A model generated the notes under the pieces. The model made no database searches, was not told the origin of the DNA, and saw only the letters and a list, made by a program, of their open reading frames with translations. This document shows, piece after piece, positions 1 to 10,953 of a DNA stretch of 64,000 nt (position 1 is the stretch's first letter; each line of letters begins with the position of its first letter). The DNA is from Lycorma delicatula. Its lineage: Eukaryota; Arthropoda; Insecta; Hemiptera; Fulgoridae. The stretch spans positions 304,562,147-304,626,146 of the forward strand of contig NC_134455.1 of the NCBI RefSeq assembly GCF_047948215.1, written 5' to 3'. The translations under genes and the position numbers were made by a program.

Positions 1-45
1 TTTTTGCGATCACAATACTTCCTTTCATACAAAGAAGTAAAAACA
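1..45. repeat. 3' end of a dispersed repeat
   Basis: The first 45 bases (TTTTTGCGATCACAATACTT followed by a CTTTC...AAGTAAAA end) closely match 15361-15402, where the same ending closes a longer repeat. Only the terminal part is inside the window. The family is not identified; the shared ending suggests a fixed element terminus. Confidence 0.55.
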
Positions 46-127
46 TCGTAATGAGAGTGACTATGAGTATTAGTAAGTTAAATACGTCAATCTTCTCTCT
101 GTGGTTCTAATTATGTATCCCTGAGTA

Positions 128-128
128 T

Positions 129-175
<47 letters not shown>
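128..175. repeat. Compound (AC)n(AT)n microsatellite
   Basis: About six AC units run directly into about eighteen AT units. The same AC-to-AT compound structure recurs at 24340-24407. Nothing else recognisable lies between here and about 750; that stretch is plain AT-rich sequence. Confidence 0.95.
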
Positions 176-178
<3 letters not shown>

Positions 179-749
179 GCGTTCCTTAATAAAATGAATA
201 GTCTCACGATTTGAATATTGCGACATTTTTTCTACATAAAAGGATATGAAATTTATACTTTCTGATAATATTTACTTTTTTGTAATTAGAGCTATATTTA
301 CATCATTTTATATACGAAAATAAACTAAAATTAGTTTGTAAATATTAGTGTTTAAAGTAGATTCATACTATTTTAACGATCACAAACCATATAATCCCGG
401 TTACAGAGTCTTCATACTAATATTTCATATATTTTTTTACCATTTCCAATGAAAATTCCATCAAAAAACTACTTTAGTTAAAATATTTCAATTTTAAACT
501 GCTATGATATTAGTTTCCAAAAGATATTTTTCAAAAAAAAACACACTTAGTGATAGAAAAGAAAATGTACTCGCTACTACTTATAAAAAAAATAAAATAA
601 ATAAATAAAATAGGCCAAATCTAAATGTTTTTAATGCAATAAACATTAAATGCAGGAAAAAAGATAATTCGGTATTTTCAAAACCACTAACAAAATACAT
701 AAGATTCTACCACAAACTGATAAAACTGATTTTTACAAATAACACCTCA

Positions 750-1530
750 AGAACATACAAGATCGTTCGAACGAATGAATCGATCAAGCGCTGCATTGCT
801 GCTATCCGGCGCACCATCATTGGTCCGCTCTGCGCCAACAGCAGATAAAATAAAAATTTGAACACATACAACAAAAAACCCACGCACCATCCTTTTTTAT
901 GGAGAGTGAAATTAAATCGTCTTATTTTATTTCACTTTTACCGACTTTTCGAAGAAAAGTACGGTATTACTTCCGGTCATATAATATGGGTGGGGGAGGG
1001 TGAGAATGTGATTCTTTACGTTTTGAAGTATGAGGAGTACGAAAATACCATTCACTTAAATTTGGGTTTCCTTATATATATTATGTGTATGTAGGTCTAC
1101 GTGTAAATTTTTATGGGTCAAAAATTACCAAAACTACTAAATCAATTTCAATGAAATTTAGATGTGCTGTAGTAATGTACCTGAAAGTGTGCATGTAAAA
1201 ATTTGACAAAGATTGGTTGAATCTTTCTTGAGTTACGCTCAATTTAAGATCGAAAAAATTCTAAGGTTATATGTTAAGTGTGTAGTGGTGTACTTTTTTA
1301 CAGTGATTCAGTGATTTGCAGTGATTCATTGTATCATAAAGTGGTCAGTGAGTTGAAACTTGATGCTTGTGTTTATGATCTACGGGTTAATCGAACGTAT
1401 GTAGTGCATTGTACTATGTAAATCAGTGCCTTTCTGACTACGGAGTAGTGAGGGTATCGGAAACGAAAAGTCGATTTTCTTGTGCAGAACTGCGTAACAG
1501 TTCTTTCTTTTTAAATTATGTATTAGAGAA
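750..1530. other. Unclassified, probably repeat-derived sequence
   Basis: A GC-richer patch at about 765-845 is followed by sequence around 1110-1270 with the texture of a diverged interspersed repeat. A 78-codon open frame at 858-1094 shows no recognisable motif and is treated as chance. A small irregular tandem of CAGTGATT units lies at 1300-1330. No family can be assigned. Confidence 0.3.
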
Positions 1531-1574
1531 TTTTAATAACTATTACCAAATTACAATTTGAATATTTTTTATAA

Positions 1575-1749
1575 TTATTTTTTTTGCACGATGAATTAAT
1601 TCACTGCAATAGATTACAGAGAAGCTTGTACGTGGGAATATAGAAAATGGAAATTTGTAGCATATGAAAATTGCGATCACTGACCGGGATTCGAATCCGT
1701 AACCCGGATAAAATGCTAAGATGCTACTACTCCGCAACGGAGACCACCA
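1575..1749 (-). mobile_element. tRNA-derived SINE, family A, tail type 2
   Basis: Read on the minus strand, a tRNA-like head (5' end near 1749) carries the B-box GGATTCGAATCCCGGTCAG. A body containing ATTTCCATTTTC and TATTCCCACG follows, and the element ends in an A-rich tail at about 1578-1586. Body and tail match the copies at 28915-29076 and 40955-41098. The head has lost tRNA pairing and is not a functional tRNA. No convincing target duplication was found. From 1750 to 2050 there is only AT-rich sequence. Confidence 0.75.
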
Positions 1750-2050
1750 TATTTCATTTTAAATATTTATGGTTATTTATAGACTAATTTACTAGTAAAT
1801 TGTTTTGTAAATTAAATTTTAAAAACATTTTAATAAATCAAATTTATATTAAAGACTTAATGGTTGTTCGATTTATTAACTTTAGATTGGTTAGTGGTTG
1901 TAACATTTGAGGTAAATAAATATTTTTTTATGTTGTAGTAATGTTTTATTTTGTATCTTAATAATTTTGAATTATAATGTATGGTGTATGACTAACCAAA
2001 ACTTTTCTGTTATTTTGATTTTTGAAAATAAATTTAAAAAAAATTAAATA

Positions 2051-3409
2051 CAGAGCGTTTCATAATGTTCTTCAGAGTTTCGAAAATTCATTAACAAAAA
2101 ACTATTTCACTCATAAGAATAAAACTAGTACTGTACGAAAGAGTTCTTCAAATAGTTTTTTCCAAATATACTAGGCAGTTAGTAAACCATTTGCTCGCTA
2201 GGCGTCGACAGTAGAGAAAATGGCTGCCACGGGAAGCGAGAATTCGTTTTGTGCGTCACTTGTCAAAGTCAGTAATTTCTGTGCAACGTGCGTTCCGATT
2301 GAAATTTCATAAGGAGCCACCAAGTGACAATTCAATTCGTGCATGGTTTAAACAATTCAGTGAAACTGGGTTGCTTGTGCAAGCGAAAATCAACTGGTCG
2401 TCCATCAACCTCAGAAGTCAATGTCGAACGTGTGCGTGCAAATTTCATTCGCAGCCCGTCAAAATCGACTGCGGCTGCAGGCAGAGAATTAGGAATTCCG
2501 AAAACAACAGTGTGGAGAGTTCGTAAACGTTTGTTATGCAAACCGTACCATCTTCAATTAATCCAGCGTCCTTCTGATGGAGGTAAAACACGTAGGCTCG
2601 AATTTTGCTTACAGTTTCAGTAAAAGATGTTGTTAGATGAAGGTTTTCTGAACAAGATAATTTTCAGCGATGAAGCTACTTTCCATAAGCGGCAAAGTAA
2701 ACCGTCATAACGTGAGAGTTTGGGGAACTGAAAACCCACACGCTTCTGTAGAACACATTCGGGATTCTCCGAAAGTAAACGTTTTTTGGGCGATCTTTCA
2801 TGAGGCAGTGTATGGGCCGTTCTTTTTTATGGAAACGACAGTAACCGGCATGATATACCTAGATATGTTACAATTATGGCTTATGCCTCAGCTACTCAAC
2901 GACTTCATTTTCCAGCAAGATGGTTGTCCTGCCCATTTGGGCAGGACAACCATCTCTTTATGAAAATTCATAAAGAGGTTCGACAGTACCTTAACACAAC
3001 ATTACCTTGGCGCTGGGTAGGACGTGCGTCTGAAGAAGACCAACACATTATGCTGCGGCCACCAAGATCACCAGACCACAGGGCATGTGATTTCTTTCTC
3101 TGGGGATACGTGAAAGATAAGGTGTTGCAAGATATCCAATGCTGCAAGATGTCGCTGAGCTAAAGGATCTCATAATCAATGCAATCAATGCAATCTATCG
3201 AAAATGACATGTTAGAACGAGTTTGGCAAGAGCTAGACTTTCGTGTTGATGTGTGCCGTGTCACCAGAGGGCACATATTGAACATTTATAGACTTTACCA
3301 AAAACTGTTTGAGTCCCTGCTTCACCTCGTACAACTATCATTTACGTAAGTGAAATACTTTTTTTGTACTGAATTTTTGTAACTCCTAAGAACATTATGA
3401 AACGATCTG
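2051..3409 (+). mobile_element. Tc1/mariner-like DNA transposon
   Basis: The ends at 2051-2079 and 3381-3409 are inverted repeats of 29 bases with three mismatches (core CGTTTCATAATGTTCTT). Each is flanked by TA (2049-2050 and 3410-3411), the target duplication typical of this superfamily. The interior holds one decayed transposase gene, so the element is full length at 1359 bp but inactive. A net insertion of about 29 bases, made of two hairpin-like inverted duplications, lies inside the gene at 2936-2966. Confidence 0.92.
2220..3291 (+). pseudogene. Mariner-like transposase, frameshifted
   Basis: This would have encoded the transposase that cuts and pastes the surrounding element. Start is ATG at 2220 and the expected stop is TAG at 3289. 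The N-terminal part has a helix-turn-helix with SKSVISVQRAFRLKFHKE and a GRPSTSEVNVERVRANFIRS segment. The catalytic region shows FSDEATFH (first Asp, about 2666), FQQDGCPAH (second Asp, about 2918) and SPDHRACDFFLWGYVKDK (third Asp). Removing the inverted duplication between the second and third Asp gives 41 intervening residues, which fits the DD41D (rosa-like) group of Tc1/mariner rather than classic DD34D mariner; that group assignment is inference. Reading requires several frame changes, near 2380, 2620-2670 and 2940, so no protein can be made. Confidence 0.88.
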
Positions 3410-3546
3410 TATATAGCTGAAAAAACTAAATAGATGCTATCTGCAAGTACAAAGAATATATACAAATTTTATAAACAACACGTAATAGAAAATTTGCAAA
3501 TTACCTCGTAGAAACGCAGTACAATTATAATAATGGTAATTTTACT

Positions 3547-3550
<4 letters not shown>

Positions 3551-3581
<31 letters not shown>
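3551..3581. repeat. Poly(A) tract of 31 bases
   Basis: An uninterrupted run of A. It could be the tail of an unrecognised retroposon ending here, but no element body is identifiable upstream between 3412 and 3550. Confidence 0.9.
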
Positions 3582-3584
<3 letters not shown>

Positions 3585-3613
3585 TTCGAAAGTATGAAAT
3601 TTAAAATCATACT

Positions 3614-3768
3614 GCGGACCTCCATGGTTGAGTAGGTAGTGTATCGGCATTTCGTGTGGTGGTCCCGAGTTCGAATCCCGGTCAGGCGTGGCATCTATTC
3701 ATACGCTACCAATTTCCACCAGGATATGACCATATCTATTGATGCCTGCTCTTTTATAATAATAATAA
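3614..3768 (+). mobile_element. tRNA-derived SINE, family A, tail type 3, with target duplication
   Basis: The copy is bounded by a perfect 11-base duplication, AAAATCATACT, at 3603-3613 and 3769-3779, which fixes its ends. The tRNA-like head starts GCGGACCTCCATGG and carries the B-box GAGTTCGAATCCCGGTCAGG at about 3668-3687. The body contains CATACGCTACCAATTTCCAC and ends in an AATAATAATAAAA tail. The head is shared with the other family A copies; the tail differs from types 1 and 2. The exact duplication suggests a fairly recent insertion. Confidence 0.9.
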
Positions 3769-3916
3769 AAAATCATACTAAACTCGATAGATTGTTTAGT
3801 AAATTAACAAATTAACTAACAAAACGTAAACATTGAATTATGCTATTTGATATAATGGTACCTTTAATTTTTTACCTTATTATTATAATACCTTTATATC
3901 TTTTTAGATTTATACC

Positions 3917-4078
3917 TTTTTTTAGTCTTCGCAACCACCGTTAGATATTACTTTAGAGGATGACATGAAATGTCAATTATTTAGCGTGTTAAAATGCCAT
4001 ACCTAACCGGGATTCGAACCCGTGACTTCCAGCTGAAAGGTAGAGGTGCTATCACTTTTGCCACAGAGAACGGCAACA
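3917..4078 (-). mobile_element. tRNA-derived SINE, family A, tail type 1
   Basis: On the minus strand the head begins near 4078 and carries CGGGTTCGAATCCCGGTTAG. The body includes the TTAACACGCTA segment, then a tail resembling CATCCTCTAAAGTAATATCT and an A-rich end at 3917-3924. This tail corresponds to those at 12295-12454, 59191-59346 and, notably, the family B copy at 27234-27488. No clear target duplication is seen. Confidence 0.8.
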
Positions 4079-4487
4079 CATAAAGGTACTTCAATACATT
4101 GATGCGCTATTTAATAACAAACAATTTTTCTGTTAGCAAAAGAACCGTAGATAATAATCTTCTTGAAACAACAATTTTCACGTATTCTGTAAGGAAGTCT
4201 TCAAAAAATTACAAATATTAAAAAAAAAATTATCCCGTTTTGTCAGCTACATCATCTACCGAATTTTATTTAAATAAAAAAAATAATAAATTTAATTATA
4301 ATATTATTATTGTTTAGAATTTATTTATATATATATATATCTTTTTTTTTAATAATTAAATATATTTATTGAAACACTACTTTGTCTTCTTACAACCTGG
4401 AAAATGAATAAATTAAAATAATCACGAATCGATTTCATTTCAGCATATAGATTTTGTATATAATAGTTAAAGTGATTTGAATAATTC

Positions 4488-4543
<56 letters not shown>
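4488..4543. repeat. (AAT)n microsatellite
   Basis: About eighteen AAT units without interruption. The tract ends about ten bases before the perfect palindrome at 4553-4604. Confidence 0.95.
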
Positions 4544-4544
<1 letters not shown>

Positions 4545-4552
4545 TTTGGAAT

Positions 4553-4604
4553 AATGTATTTATACGTCGATTATAAATGTTTATAATCGACGTATAAATA
4601 CATT
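4553..4604. repeat. Perfect palindrome, 25-base arms, 2-base spacer
   Basis: Left arm 4553-4577 and right arm 4580-4604 are exact reverse complements around the spacer TG. The arm contains TATACGTCGATTATAAA. There is no U-run and no coding context, so this is not a bacterial-type terminator. The absence of mismatches in AT-rich neutral DNA suggests a recent origin. Confidence 0.95.
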
Positions 4605-6699
4605 TTAACAAAATAATGATACATTACAGTTGTGTTTCTTTTTAAGACTGATTCTCGCTATGGTTTTTTTATAATACGTGATGAAATTATATAGAAGTGA
4701 AATAATGTAACAATTTGTTGACATACATGTTTAAAAGAGTAGGCTGTACAATTATGTTTCAATCTTTTAATCTTTGTTTATTCTACACATTATGTTTAGG
4801 CTTTGTTAACTTTTTTAACCTTCAATATACATTTCACTGTAAGTAAACTGTGTTCATATTTCATGTCTGCTCCTGGGTAGATTTTATTCTCCATAATTTC
4901 ATTTCGAAATCTCTGCTTAAACGCTATGAAATATATGAATATTTTAATACATCTGCTTATCTCAACCATACAATTCTGTTATAAATATAAAAAAGTGGTG
5001 ATCACATGTTATTAATTTATTCACTGTAAAAATACTGAAAGTTTATTTTCAGTTTCAAACCTTTAATCTAACCCGTAATTTTTATGTATCTTTTTTTATG
5101 GTATATCATTTTACTATTTAAAAATCTTATAATTTAAAAAATCTTTTCTATAGTTTTATTAGATTGCTAATTTTATTATGTCTTTTTTATCTTCTGTTGA
5201 AAGAATTTAATACAAATTACTAAAAATTCATTACTATATCTTGGACTAAGAATTTATACAGATTAAACAGTTTCCTCATTGCATTGGTTATGATTTTGGA
5301 GATTTTTGTTTATTTTCTAATTAGATTAGTTAATATCTATCCCTGTGCTCCAGTCATCAAATTTTTATTATTTATTCACTAATTTACTGACTAAAATACT
5401 TCTTTAACTTTTATTATGTTTACTATTTCTAACTCTAAGCTATTCATTTCTCGTTTTAAATTAACCTAATTAGTTTACTATTTTTATTTAAATTTTCAAA
5501 CTCTCCAACTCAAAAAATCTTGGAATGTTATGTAAATTTCACCGCAGTCCAACTGGGAATTATAATTTTACATCTGAAATAATTTACCCAAGAAAACCCT
5601 ATCAGGAATAAGGAAAAAGAAATTTCTTAAAAAATATGCTTAAAATGTTGTACTGATAGAAATTTTCTGAAAAACCTATCGCTTCTTTAAAATTTCAAAA
5701 CATTTTCTTAATTTTAACTTCACTGGCCGATGCTACTCTTCTCATTCCGGTATCGGTAGATGTTATTATCAGCAGTATTTTGAATTAAACAGAAATATAT
5801 TTAGAATGTACCTGAAAGTTTGTCCGACGGTATTCGAAAAGAGATTGAATCGTGTCAATTTATCTATTAAAGTATGTTCAGATGTTGTGTAGTAAAATAT
5901 AGAGGTTATTTGATATCGATATTGTCAATTTCTTAATTTCTGTCTACGAGTTGGGTATCAAATATTTACTCTACGTTGCATGGAAGCCTTCAAATGGGAT
6001 GAAACTCCAACAAAAGATACAGTGAATATTTAAAAGCCATTCGCAATAACACAGACTCAACAATTATTAGCCATCTCATAGTTACTAATAAAAATGTATG
6101 AACAGTCACAACATTGATTTTAATGTGAATACAAGAACGAACCATCCTGCCGTACTTAAAAATTAAACGTGCAAAAATTTTAAATACAATTATTTGAAAT
6201 ATATAAAAAACTTGAAAATGACGCAATAATTGAACAGACACCATTCAACACCATTTTTTTTTTACCATATCCTAACTACATTTCTATCCGGTACAACTTC
6301 AGTTAAAGCCAACATGACAACAGTAGCGCCAGTTATTAAATATAGTCAAGAAAGCAATCAAAGATTACATTTATTAAATCTTTGTCCTTTCAGAGATTTT
6401 TACATTTTAATTATCATACAGGTAAAAGAGGAGACGAATAAATCTAAAAACTAATGCTTACACGTTATATTTATTGAATAATTTTTCTTCTGATGGGGGT
6501 CAAAAGTCACCCCTAAAATTAAATTATATATACTAAAGAAAAAATAACATCCTATACCAGGTTTTTCTAGAAAAATTGAGGCGTAAAGAGAGCCTTCATC
6601 AGAAAATATAAAATAAGAAGAAATAATTGAATGTACCTCTTTCCGCTGTATATTATAAACTGTGAGAAATAATAAATAAAAAAATTATAGATTAAGTGA

Positions 6700-7620
6700 T
6701 AAAAGAAGACCAGATACGCTTTAAAATGTTAAGGCTTGTAGAAGATATAGAAGAAAAAATTTGCTCTCCAGATTAATTTTAGAAGTATGCTGGTATCTCA
6801 GTTAATGATAGAGCAGATGAAGCTGCCAGAATGCCAAAATTTGAGAATACGAACAAAATCTCTATTCGAGTAGTAGACGTCAAAAATCAGCCAATGAAGC
6901 ATCAGTTAGCTAGGTTATTACAAAAATTTGCTTCAAAGAATGGAGAAAATTAACCACCAAATTAAATGCGATCGAAATTGCTCCGTATAAATGGAAGAGC
7001 GATAAGATACTGCTTCGCCGAGAACAAGTGGCTTTGACAATACTGAGAATCGGACACACACACGATTAACAAATTCATATATGCTTACTCACGATGAAAG
7101 ATCAATGTGTATTGTAGACAAACCGTCCACAGTTATCATTTACTTGAAGTGTGTATAATGTACGAAAACCTCAGAAAGAGGCAAGAAATAAGAATTAATT
7201 TTGCTACTGATATGGAAAACGGTAAAGAATAAACAACCGATTACTGATCTGTTTGTCGTAAGCCTTTTGCGAAATTATGTTTTGTGATACGTTTGACTGA
7301 GGATTCCTTATGTGAAGCCCCTTCGCACTTGAGGATGAGGATAGGGTTCTTCGTTTTTTTCAGATAATTTCGTGTTTTATCATATACTTTAATGTTACAT
7401 TTTTTTGTGTTTTTTTTTTAAGGCCCTGCACACCCTTATATCTGTAGTTTCTCTTGGTGATTTTGTTTATATATTTATTAACAATATGTTTATTTTTGTT
7501 TTGTGTAAATGTAAGTGCCCTATACACCCTTACATCTAACGATATCATTGGTGTTTTTTTCTATTTTTAAACAGAGTGACAAGAGCTAATGCCTTAGAAG
7601 TCGATGCCCACAAAATTAAA
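6700..7620 (+). pseudogene. I/R1-type LINE fragment: RNase H region and 3' UTR
   Basis: This is the 5'-truncated tail of a non-LTR retrotransposon. Around 6790-6950 the plus strand reads YAGISVNDRADEAARMP, matching the H-x-GI-x-GNE-x-AD-x-AA signature of RNase H domains in I, R1 and jockey-type LINEs; the Asp in the ADEAA motif is kept. After a frame change, about 6945-7070 reads EWRKLTTKLNAIEIAPYKW and then RREQVALTILRIGHTH, the conserved stretch downstream of RNase H in these elements. Several stops and frameshifts follow. From about 7280 to 7620 is a T-rich 3' UTR with two similar segments (ACACCCTTATATCTGTAG and ACACCCTTACATCTAACG) and an A-rich end. Clade placement is by motif only. Confidence 0.7.
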
Positions 7621-7759
7621 AATAAAAGGTGGAATTAATATCACTTTTTAATGTAATCCATAAATAAGACGAGAAGGAAGATTAGATCAGAAAAAAATGC
7701 TGTTCGAGATAATTAGTCATCACTGCTTCATAGATCTTTAATATTTATCGATTTTTTTT

Positions 7760-8790
7760 TTTAATAAATAGATTAGAACTTGAAAAAATTATAAGAGAAT
7801 GGGAGAAAGAACATAAAAAGTTAAACATACACGAAAACATAAAAATGGGCACTAAAACTAAATTCATAAATACAAATATTCTGGTCTTCGCAGACGGTAT
7901 TGCAATTTTTACAAGAGATATAGACGAGACTAAAATCAAAATTAAAAAACTGAGAGAATACGCAAACAAGATTGTTCTTCAAATTTCTTATGAAAAAACT
8001 AACTTTTCAACGACGAAGAGAACAAAACTCAAATCCTTAAAATCTCTGACAGCAAAGAAATAAGTAGAGTTCAAAAATATTTGAAAGAAATCGTAACACT
8101 GAATATAATTGAAAATAAATGGGATGAAGAATAGAGTACGAAAAATGGAAACTGCCTGTCATCTCACGGAGAACAATTAAACTAAAAAATTCGTGTCATG
8201 TAACTCAAAATAAAGACAGTATAAAACTGTAGTCCTACCAGAAGAATTGCATGAAGAAGCGTCTTTGAAGTAGTCTTAAGAACGAGCAATAGCAAAAATA
8301 GAGAGAAAAAAGTTTTCAGAAAAATTTATGTACCAAAATTAGAAAGGTGGAATTTATAAATTGAAAAGTGAAAAAGAAATTTATATATATATATACAGGA
8401 AAAATAGGGGACTTAATTCAGAAAAAAGGATTACAGTTTTATAAAAATTTATGCAGAATGAACAATCAAAGTTTGACAAAATAAATGTCTACATAAACAA
8501 AGCCGCACAGACCAGTTGGTTTAAACAAATAGAAACAAATTTAAAAACATTAAACATTTCTAAGGATCTACGTAAAGACAGAGATAAATTTATTTACAAA
8601 AGTGATTCGAGAATCTAAGTTTCCAAAGAGAAAGAAAAATGGGTATAAACCTGAATAGATGGACGGAAGAATTGCGACATCAGCAGAGCAAGAGAATGAA
8701 AATCTTTTGGGAAAAGGAAAGGAAGTCAAAACTGAAAAACATGATCCGTAGTGGTCGGAACGAAAAGAAAGAATAGACTAGAACGTAACA
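7760..8790 (+). pseudogene. RTE-like LINE reverse transcriptase relic
   Basis: The frame near 7770-8000 reads LELEKIIREWEKEHKKL, then ILVFADGIAIFTRDIDETK and LREYANKIVLQISYEKTNF. This is the catalytic FADD box and following segment of a non-LTR reverse transcriptase, with the second catalytic Asp changed to Gly. Further on, in shifted frames, come ISRVQKYLKEIVTLN-like residues (thumb region), a segment with VVLPEELHEEASLK, AAQTSWFKQIETNLKTL at about 8495-8550, and a basic C-terminus at about 8655-8790. Many stops and frameshifts make it a dead copy. The 5' half with the endonuclease is absent. It lies in the same orientation as the LINE tail ending at 7620, but the two look like different families. 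Confidence 0.72.
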
Positions 8791-8799
8791 TTGTGAATG

Positions 8800-9400
8800 T
8801 TATTAAACTCCTTCAAGGTGGTAATTTCTAATTATTTAAAAATTTGTATCTATGAAATTAGCTGATCAATTGATCCACATTTAAAACTTTTATAAGATGT
8901 ATATTCTATTTTAAAAAAGAAAACTATAAATGAAAAAAGAATACCAGTAAAAATATTCTGAACATATGTCTGTTCGAGTAAAATCTTAATAATATTTATC
9001 TTTTTCAATGCCCTGAAAACAAAACATGATCGTTATTAATGTTTATAACATCATAAAATTTTGTTAAAGTTATCTATAGGTATAATTCCGGTTTTTATGA
9101 ATTGTTTCATTTGATTTGCATTAATAAATCATAAAAAATTCAACATAATAATGTTTAGTTGAAGACTGTGAGAAATAATGTAGTTTCTACATTTTAAAAT
9201 ATATTATTCGTGTTACGTTTGTGCTCCCACATGTTTGCAGTACATCGATTCTATTTCACTGAAGATTGTATCTCTTCGCATAATTGTATTTAGCAGGCGC
9301 AATCATGTATAAAAAATATTTATTATATGTATTCTCCATAGCTTTCTCCGTAATTTATTTCTATTCAAGACTAAAAATTAATTAGTCTTCGAGTAAAAGT
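8800..9400. other. AT-rich sequence, nothing recognised
   Basis: No coding signature, inverted repeat or similarity to other parts of the window was noticed here. Confidence 0.5.
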
Positions 9401-9409
9401 GGATGCGCT

Positions 9410-9750
9410 GATTCGGTCGAACGACTTATTTTTTCTCTATTAAAGGCCGTATGCCGGCGGGAGAACAGATTGTTAGATTCTCAAAGAGATTAACGGCTAT
9501 GGAAGGCGCAATTATAAGGTGTTGTTTGTTTGGTGTTCGCGATTTGAATGCCGTGCACTCCACCGTATGCCGACACCACCGGCCGGCGAAAGCTCACCGA
9601 GCGGTCTATTCAGCGTCATCCATCCGTGAAGTCTAAATTCTCAGGAATTAATATCGATTGAGTGTGAGCGAAGCGAGCGGTCGACATAAATCTTGTTGCT
9701 GTCCACTTCCAGGAGAGGCTAGGCAGACGTTTAATTGTGAAATATGACCC
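9410..9750. promoter_or_regulatory. CpG-rich patch, possible promoter or first-exon region
   Basis: This patch is clearly richer in G+C and in CpG than its surroundings; roughly two dozen CpG dinucleotides fall within about 300 bases, including GCCGGCGG, CGCG, CCGGCCGGCG and GCGAAGCGAGCGGTCGAC. Short open frames exist on both strands (61 codons at 9451-9636 plus, 98 codons at 9616-9912 minus), but neither has a recognisable domain. It could be a host promoter or untranslated first exon, or part of an unrecognised GC-rich mobile element. No TATA or initiator element was identified with confidence. From 9920 to 10540 nothing is recognised. Confidence 0.3.
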
Positions 9751-10557
9751 TGGTAATGCCGCTGTTGTATACGCTTGTCCCAGAATGTAAATAGACGCTA
9801 TTTTATTATAGATATACTTAAAGTGTAATGTAATGCACAGATGAAATATATTTCTATCTGATAATGCTTTTTTAAAATGCCGCCTGGTACAAAATGTTTT
9901 ATGTAGTAACATTGTTTGTAATATTTATTATAAATATGCCAAATCTCCTGATACTTTGTTTACTAGGTAATACATAAAAACGAATAATTAAATTACTTTT
10001 GACAATAATAGATATTTTGGTATTACTAGTACGGGAAACTTATTAATATGTTTCAACACTTTAAAAACATTTCTTTTGCATATTTTAAAAGTTCAAAGAT
10101 CTGCAATCAGAGATTCAAGAAAAAGAGCAACCTATTCATTACAAATTTTAAATTAAGTAGTAGGTCTATAAATTTATAATTTAGATTAATAGAAAGAAAA
10201 TAGCTTTCTATAATGTACAATTATTGAAAATAACTTCATAAATTAAAAATTCTTAAACCGTTTAGAAAGATTAAAAACTAGTTGCGCATTTCGATTGTTA
10301 AACAATAATTATTGCAGGTAAAAGAGGAATTATCAAAGGTTAATATAATATGTATTTTTTGTTTAAACTGTTTATCATTTTAGATGGTTTATAATTTATT
10401 TATAAAGAATAACAACAATAAACAAATAGTATTACATTTTGTTATAAAATAAATATATTTTAATACATTTTTGGAAAAGGTGTTATGTTTCTTTCCTGAT
10501 TTAATTTTAATTTATAGGCATTTCCCTAGGTAAAAATATTTTTTTCAAAAAACATGA

Positions 10558-10942
10558 TTTATAATCTACTCGATAAAAGCAGAGACGTCCGATGGTTGAA
10601 ACGGACCCATGTACTCGACTTAGGGTTGCGTATCAGTTTGGAATCTAACACCGTCAAGTTTAGCGGTGTCATATCTAATTTCTTGTTACTACTCTTTATT
10701 TTTCTTTTTTATTTGTTATTACTGTTTGTTTTGTGGACTATACGGTGCTGAAATTATTGGTTTGTGATTTATGACTGAGCTTGAAATTTCATATTTGATT
10801 TTAAGTTTGCTTACAACTGTTTATTGTGTATTATTTATTTTGGGATTCCTTAAGGACCTTCTTATCGCGTGCTGTTGTCAGGAAATTTACTTATGACTCC
10901 GCAAGAGAGCCGATTGTAATTATAATTGTTATTGTGCAAAAA
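10558..10942 (+). mobile_element. Jockey-like LINE, 5'-truncated 3' end
   Basis: The sequence matches the 3' end of the minus-strand element at 56427-57490 over nearly its whole length. The first 75 bases encode NLLDKSRDVRWLKRTHVLDL, the C-terminus of the reverse transcriptase ORF (NLLDNSRNVRRLKRAHVLKL in the other copy). The rest is 3' UTR ending in a poly(A) run. An 11-base duplication, AAAAAACATGA, occurs at 10547-10557 and at 10943-10953, consistent with target-primed insertion. The 65-codon frame starting at 10554 is therefore a LINE relic, not an independent gene. Confidence 0.88.
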
Positions 10943-10953
10943 AAAAAACATGA

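Larger units (their letters stand above)
4079..6690. other. AT-rich sequence without recognisable genes
   Basis: Apart from the microsatellite and palindrome at 4488-4604, nothing can be named. The stretch at about 5950-6450 reads in places like a broken coding region of a mobile element on the plus strand, for example KLENDAIIEQTPFNT near 6210, but stops and frame changes are frequent and no domain is recognised. Confidence 0.4.

Noticed and set aside
7840..8063. Independent 72-codon gene
   Set aside because: It is the catalytic box segment of a decayed LINE reverse transcriptase (FADG in place of FADD).
10554..10751. Small membrane protein
   Set aside because: The first codons are the C-terminus of a jockey-like reverse transcriptase and the hydrophobic end is T-rich 3' UTR.
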